In this document: positions 32,152-34,217 of the stretch, piece by piece
Layout: each line of letters begins with the position of its first letter
Numbering within the stretch: position 1 is the first letter of the stretch
Assembly: GCA_016873715.1 (NCBI GenBank)
Contig: VGWF01000047.1
Coordinates: 1 to 34,217, forward strand
Direction of reading: 5' to 3'
Source of the DNA: Lentisphaerota bacterium
GTDB taxonomy: Bacteria; Verrucomicrobiota; Kiritimatiellia; PWTM01
Length of the DNA stretch: 34,217 nucleotides
Translations under genes and position numbers: made by a program
Notes under the pieces: generated by a model
Seen by the model: the letters and a program-made list of their open reading frames with translations, nothing else
Told to the model about the DNA's origin: nothing
Databases searched by the model: none

Positions 32152-33048
32152 CTATTTCCGCCCGGGATCCGCCGCGCCCGGCAGGTGGATGCCGTGGCCG
32201 ATCGGCATTTCCGCCTTGCCGTCGTGGCTCTGCCAGACGATCCGCTTCGTCCGCGGGTCCAGGACAAAGAACGGCACCGCGCCGCCCGCATTGCAGACGA
32301 AGACCGTCCCGTCGTCCAGGGCTTGGACGCCCGCGAACCACCGGATTCCAAGGGTTGGAAACTCGGCCGCGTCGAGCGACCACGCCGGGCGCGCGCCGCG
32401 ATCGAAGCCGATCATGCCCTGCTTCCCGCAGACCAGGGTCCCGCCGTCGGCCAGCCGGACCGCCGAGTAGACCGGAAACGGGGCGGGGAACTCGCGCACG
32501 AGGGCGCCGTCGGCCGCGTACTCGCGCGCCGCCTTCGCGCTCTCCTCGGCGACCAGGAACCCGCCGCCCTCCAGCGCCCGCGCGTTGCGCATGCACGAAT
32601 GGCCCGGGGCGTCCCCCACGCGGATCTCCCGCACGACCGCCCCGGCTGGCGAGACGACCAGCAGCTTCCCCTGGCTCGCGGCGCCGACGAGCGTCGAGCC
32701 GTCCGCCATCCGCTGGCAGCTGAAGACCTGGCCCGTGGTCGCGAACTGGAAGACCGTGCGGCCGTCCGGGGCCACCTCGCGCACACCGGACGGGTTGCCG
32801 TTGCTCCGGGCGTTGTAGTCCTCGTTGTACGGGAACAGGACGTTCCCGTTCGGCAGCATCCAGACGTCGCGGGCCATCGGCGCCGGACATTCCCACGCGA
32901 CGCGCCCGTCCGCGCCGAACCGCAGGATCTTCCCGCACCCCTCGGCCGCGAAGACGAAGCCCTGCGGGGGCGCATGCTGAAGCGCGGGACCCTCCGCGCC
33001 TCGCGCCGCCCACGCCGCCAGAACCATCAACGCCAGCCCGCGCTTCAT
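32152..33048 (-). CDS. Secreted beta-propeller (PQQ/WD40-like) protein
   Basis: A 298-residue protein with a short signal peptide (MKRGLALMVLAAWAARGAEG). Repeats of about 40 residues follow the propeller pattern hydrophobic-strand, DG or NG turn: FGADGRVAWECP, MLPNGNVLFPY, VAPDGRTVFQF, MADGSTLVG, LADGGTLVCG, LDDGTVFVCNAG, LDPRTKRIVWQS. No enzymatic motif is apparent; the fold usually binds ligands or partner proteins. The gene carries a pair of near-palindromes within its coding sequence (32315-32359), where codons ending in A or T replace the usual G/C-ending ones. It heads a two-gene unit with the isomerase-fold gene. The -10 box ends 8 nt before the ATG, and no Shine-Dalgarno is seen. Confidence 0.8.
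   Translation of the reverse strand: MKRGLALMVLAAWAARGAEGPALQHAPPQGFVFAAEGCGKILRFGADGRVAWECPAPMARDVWMLPNGNVLFPYNEDYNARSNGNPSGVREVAPDGRTVFQFATTGQVFSCQRMADGSTLVGAASQGKLLVVSPAGAVVREIRVGDAPGHSCMRNARALEGGGFLVAEESAKAAREYAADGALVREFPAPFPVYSAVRLADGGTLVCGKQGMIGFDRGARPAWSLDAAEFPTLGIRWFAGVQALDDGTVFVCNAGGAVPFFVLDPRTKRIVWQSHDGKAEMPIGHGIHLPGAADPGRK
32315..32359. repeat. Paired near-palindromes, 32 bp apart (copy 2, intragenic)
   Basis: TCCAGGGCTTGGA (32315-32327) and TCCAAGGGTTGGA (32347-32359; extendable to TTCCAAGGGTTGGAA) lie inside the propeller gene. Their centres, 32321 and 32353, are 32 bp apart, the same as in the pair at 1416-1460. About half of the 19-nt region between them also matches copy 1. 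Confidence 0.6.
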
Positions 33049-33056
33049 GACCGCGG

Positions 33057-33085
33057 ACTCTAGCGCCCCGCCCGGACCCCGTCCA
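33057..33085 (-). promoter_or_regulatory. Candidate promoter of the propeller/isomerase operon
   Basis: On the minus strand TGGACG (33085-33080), 17 nt, TAGAGT (33062-33057), then 8 nt to the ATG at 33048: a leaderless arrangement. Confidence 0.35.
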
Positions 33086-33169
33086 TCCCGCCGCTTCGCG
33101 ATCCTGCGTTCCGTTCGACGATCGCTACAAGGAATGCCGGGGGGGAGTGCGGGGCGCGCCGGGAGGCCC

Positions 33170-33198
33170 TTGCGCCGGGGGCGGGGGCGGCCTACGAT
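33170..33198 (+). promoter_or_regulatory. Candidate promoter of the DUF1080 gene
   Basis: TTGCGC (33170-33175), 17 nt, TACGAT (33193-33198). Transcription would start near 33205, giving a 34-nt leader with GGAGGAG before the ATG. The same -10 sequence is used by the candidate promoter at 3827-3855. Confidence 0.45.
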
Positions 33199-33238
33199 CC
33201 CGGCCCGGCGCGATCGACGCGCGCCGGAGGAGACGACG

Positions 33239-33907
33239 ATGAAGACGTGGATGGCGGTGCTCGGGGCGACGGCGGTCGGCATGGCGGCGTGGGCGGCGGG
33301 GCATCCGGACTCGTCGGCGTGGAAGCCGCTCTTCGCGGCGGACCTCTCCGACGCCGAGTTCCCCGCGGGCGTCTGGTCGGTCAAGGACGGCGAGATGACC
33401 GCGACCGAGGACCAGTGCATCTGGACGAAGGCCTCCTTCGAGAACTTCACGCTCGACCTCGAGTTCAAGACCGGCGAGGCGGCGAACAGCGGCGTCGTCA
33501 TCTACTGCACCGATGTGAAGAACTGGATCCCCAACTCGGTCGAGGTGCAGATCCTCGACGACTTCTCGCCGAAGTGGAAGGACGCCGCCCCGACGTGGCG
33601 CTGCGGCGGCATCTTCGGCCACCTCGCCCCGTCGAAATCCGCCGTGAAGAAGCCCGGCGAGTGGAACCGCATGACCATCACCGCCCGGGGGCCGATGATC
33701 ACCACCGTCCTCAACGGCGAGACCGTCTCCGTGATGGACATGCGCAAGTGGACCTCGGCCAAGACCAACCCCGACGGCTCCGAGATCCCGCCGTGGCTCA
33801 GCCGTCCGTTCGCCGAGCTCGCCACGAAGGGGCGCATCGGCCTCCAGGGCAAGCACGGCGGCGCGCTGATCACGTTCCGGAACGTGAAGATCCGATCGGA
33901 ACCGTAG
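33239..33907 (+). CDS. Secreted DUF1080 (3-keto-disaccharide hydrolase-like) protein
   Basis: A 222-residue exported protein (signal peptide to about residue 20, ending AWAAG). The rest is one DUF1080 (PF06439) concanavalin-like domain: WKPLFAADLSDAEFPAGVWSV, TLDLEFKTGEAANSGVVIYC, PNSVEVQILDD, CGGIFGHLAPS, GEWNRMTITARG, VLNGETVSVMDM and GRIGLQGKHGGALITFRNVKI, all in the expected order. Some members hydrolyse 3-keto-glycosides; others may only bind sugars. This family is greatly expanded in PVC genomes. The start is set by a strong GGAGGAG Shine-Dalgarno. It stands alone between two divergent/intergenic regions, with its own promoter. Confidence 0.88.
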   Translation: MKTWMAVLGATAVGMAAWAAGHPDSSAWKPLFAADLSDAEFPAGVWSVKDGEMTATEDQCIWTKASFENFTLDLEFKTGEAANSGVVIYCTDVKNWIPNSVEVQILDDFSPKWKDAAPTWRCGGIFGHLAPSKSAVKKPGEWNRMTITARGPMITTVLNGETVSVMDMRKWTSAKTNPDGSEIPPWLSRPFAELATKGRIGLQGKHGGALITFRNVKIRSEP

Positions 33908-33919
33908 GGCGGATCCCCG

Positions 33920-33941
33920 GGCCGGGAGGACCGCCCCGGCC
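33920..33941 (+). terminator. Possible terminator after the DUF1080 gene
   Basis: GGCCGGG (33920-33926) pairs with CCCGGCC (33935-33941) around an 8-nt loop, 13 nt after the stop. No T-tract. Confidence 0.35.
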
Positions 33942-33964
33942 GGACGCCCAAGCCGGCGCGTCGG

Positions 33965-34034
33965 GCGCATCTCCGATTCGTGGACCCGATCGTGCGGGCG
34001 CCTTCGTCATCGCTGCACAGGACCGGAGATGCGC
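33965..34034. repeat. 70-bp inverted-repeat module (copy 2, inverted)
   Basis: Arms GCGCATCTCCG (33965-33975) and CGGAGATGCGC (34024-34034) around 48 nt. The element is close to the reverse complement of the copy at 24168-24237, including the middle (GGCGCCTTCGTCATCGCTGC here). Confidence 0.8.
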
Positions 34035-34079
34035 CCCTCCGGCCGTCACCCCGCGCAGGATCGGCGGTGGCTCCGCAGG

Positions 34080-34149
34080 GTAGTCATCACGCTCCGCGTG
34101 ATGACCATCCGGATTACGGAGATGTCCTCACGCGGAGCGTGAGGACTAC
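34080..34149. repeat. BIME-like double hairpin, continuing past the window
   Basis: A complete 70-bp unit in the opposite orientation to the 23.8-kb array: GTAG, hairpin with loop TCC, linker, hairpin with loop GGA, CTAC. After a 58-nt spacer like those at 23.9 kb, a further GTAGTC begins at 34208, so another unit or a junction follows beyond the window edge. The final AAAA does not match the other copies. Confidence 0.85.
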
Positions 34150-34217
34150 TTTGCGCCCGCCTCCCCCTGGCCGTCACGCTGAGCAGGACCGGCAGCGGCC
34201 CTGCATAGTAGTCAAAA

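Overview
The window is very GC-rich and has the flavour of an uncultured member of the PVC superphylum, most likely Kiritimatiellota or another Verrucomicrobiota lineage. That is an inference from gene content: a sulfatase, a GH95-type fucosidase, a DUF1080 protein, a giant lamin-tail/CotH protein and secreted aldo/keto reductases. No rRNA, tRNA or CRISPR array was seen. Because of the GC content, nearly every gene carries long antisense or out-of-frame open frames; these were discarded.

Layout. (a) 1-6517 is a housekeeping and envelope region: a 5' fragment of a GH114-like secreted protein behind an aldo/keto reductase, a FkbM-type methyltransferase and dihydroorotase (all minus strand); an O-antigen ligase-like membrane protein translationally coupled to a Tat-exported aldo/keto reductase (plus); and PgpA (minus). 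(b) 6857-12468 is one plus-strand operon with its own promoter and a strong end hairpin. It encodes a complete group 3d-type, NAD-linked bidirectional [NiFe] hydrogenase (hoxF, hoxU, hoxY, hoxH), its maturation protease (hoxW) and a single-domain response regulator. (c) 12580-24296 is a minus-strand polysaccharide and surface region: a 1914-residue LTD/CotH protein, a flavin-dependent quinone/azo reductase, a GH95 fucosidase with an inserted discoidin-like domain, and an iduronate-2-sulfatase-like sulfatase. The sulfatase and GH95 could act together on a sulfated fucose-containing glycan. (d) 24297-34217 holds a large secreted protein of uncertain function, dnaE, a secreted xylose-isomerase-fold protein with a secreted beta-propeller protein, and a secreted DUF1080 protein.

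The most unusual content is repetitive DNA. There are at least five copies of a 70-bp double hairpin with GTAG at one end and CTAC at the other, which is the architecture of REP/BIME elements. They sit beside a second, separate 70-bp inverted-repeat module, and the composite occurs in both orientations. A degenerate period-7 repeat lies between divergent promoters at 3.7 kb and recurs inside a coding gene at 26.8 kb without breaking the frame. A pair of near-palindromes (TCCARGSYTTGGA-like), with centres exactly 32 bp apart, occurs upstream of one operon and again, with the same spacing, inside the coding sequence of the beta-propeller gene.

Promoter-like hexamers can be placed upstream of most transcription units. 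In several cases (fkbM-like, wzy-like, pgpA, GH95, beta-propeller) the -10 box ends only 6-8 nt before the start codon, which predicts leaderless mRNAs. All functional calls rest on motif recognition by eye; no database search was run.
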